From: Opitutaceae bacterium
GTDB taxonomy: Bacteria > Verrucomicrobiota > Verrucomicrobiia > Opitutales > Opitutaceae
Length of the DNA stretch: 52,163 bases
Direction: 5' to 3'
Assembly: GCA_018402455.1 (NCBI GenBank)
Contig: JAGYIG010000024.1
Span: 1-52,163, forward strand
The translations under genes were made by a program, and so were the position numbers. Of the stretch, positions 51,884 to 52,163 are shown piece after piece. The notes beneath the pieces are model-generated. The model was not told the DNA's origin. It saw only the letters and a program-made list of their open reading frames with translations, and did no database searches. The first letter of the stretch is position 1. Each line of letters starts with the position of its first letter.

Positions 51884-52163
51884 TTACCAGCGCCCCCGGG
51901 AGGACACCCAGACTTTTTCTTGGCGATAAGTCCAATGACCGCGTTGGAAGTGCTTAACCCGCCGGCCGCAGTCGTCATACGCATACCAGACTCTTTGGGG
52001 CACCCAAACCTTGACCGTGCGGTAGGTCCAGTGGCCCCGTTCAGGCCGGTCGTAATCCCGTCCGTAGTGGCTGCCGCGGGCCGGGCGGCAACTGCGGCAG
52101 TGGCAGGACGGGCCGTGCGGTTGGTGGTCATGGGGTGGCGGATTTTTTGGATTCGGGTTGGGG
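51884..52163 (-). CDS. partial repeat protein running off the window
   Basis: Ninety-two codons to a TAA at 51884-51886, with no start inside the window. The visible part begins Pro/Asn-rich, then SCHCRSC (closely spaced Cys), then two copies of one unit: RGHWTYRTVKVWVPQRVW and, about 25 residues on, RGHWTYRQEKVWVSS. This internal repeat argues that the frame is real. The other long minus-strand frame here is a shadow. No family is recognised. It is directly upstream of the anti-sigma-like gene and possibly co-transcribed. Confidence 0.65.
   Translation of the reverse strand, partial: PNPNPKNPPPHDHQPHGPSCHCRSCRPARGSHYGRDYDRPERGHWTYRTVKVWVPQRVWYAYDDCGRRVKHFQRGHWTYRQEKVWVSSRGRW

Noticed and set aside
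51862..52131. 89-codon minus-strand frame with an ATG near the window end
   Set aside because: Low-complexity Ala/Thr/Gly product; the adjacent frame has clear internal repeats and is the likely gene.

Overview
The window is high-GC bacterial chromosome, densely coded on both strands. Gene content and style (SEC-C tailed SecA of 999 aa, Gfo/Idh/MocA oxidoreductases beside a sugar-phosphate isomerase, an orphan ADOP-type permease, NamZ/DUF1343, many secreted proteins of unknown role, few Shine-Dalgarno sequences) suggest a Verrucomicrobiota member of the Opitutales/Opitutaceae type. That assignment is inference from recalled family patterns, not a search.

Layout. 1-4.7 kb: 3' part of a two-domain sulfurtransferase, a TIR-membrane-TPR protein, a VC0807-type membrane protein, pdxJ and a methyltransferase. 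4.7-7.6 kb: an accessory-looking pocket with a beta-propeller (phytase-like) gene between two ~157-bp direct repeats, a higBA toxin-antitoxin pair, and three copies of a short ATAGGAAATT-containing tag. 7.6-14.5 kb: housekeeping genes, acpS-hyp-nnr-dprA on + (coupled by stop/start overlaps), trpG-nrdR-hyp-HIT on -, and tgt. 14.5-18 kb: two tandem paralogous secreted proteins separated by REP-like palindromes, and a DUF4136-like lipoprotein with a clear intrinsic terminator. 18-25.3 kb: UDP-glucuronate decarboxylase, a frameshifted secreted propeller-like gene, secA, lnt. 25.4-30.4 kb: a TPR protein, an ADOP permease, and a NarL-type response regulator with its histidine kinase. 30.5-35 kb: DinB-like and NRDE genes (overlapping), galM, a subtilisin-family protease. 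35.1-40.2 kb, all on -: small acetyltransferase, three Gfo/Idh/MocA oxidoreductases and a sugar isomerase/epimerase, with hairpins and dispersed repeats in the gaps. 40.4-43.7 kb: NamZ, DUF2062, glycerate kinase. 43.8-45.6 kb: a sulfotransferase and its decayed tandem copy. 45.6-49 kb: ACT-domain regulator, mobA, MarC, fdhD, cytidylate kinase-like. 49.1-52.2 kb: 5'-nucleotidase-type phosphoesterase, NIPSNAP protein, zinc-finger anti-sigma-like protein, and a partial repeat protein that runs off the window.

The strongest unusual signals are: a Tgt lacking two of the four family zinc ligands; three families of GTAG-headed palindromes like RAYT/REP elements, one an inverted pair with a compensatory base-pair change; the decayed sulfotransferase duplicate; direct repeats flanking the phytase-like gene; a C10 tract early in fdhD; and a strong ribosome-binding site before a short TTG frame that overlaps the secA start. 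I see no CRISPR array, rRNA or tRNA, no transposase gene and no prophage. I cannot point to a multi-gene system that is clearly new.
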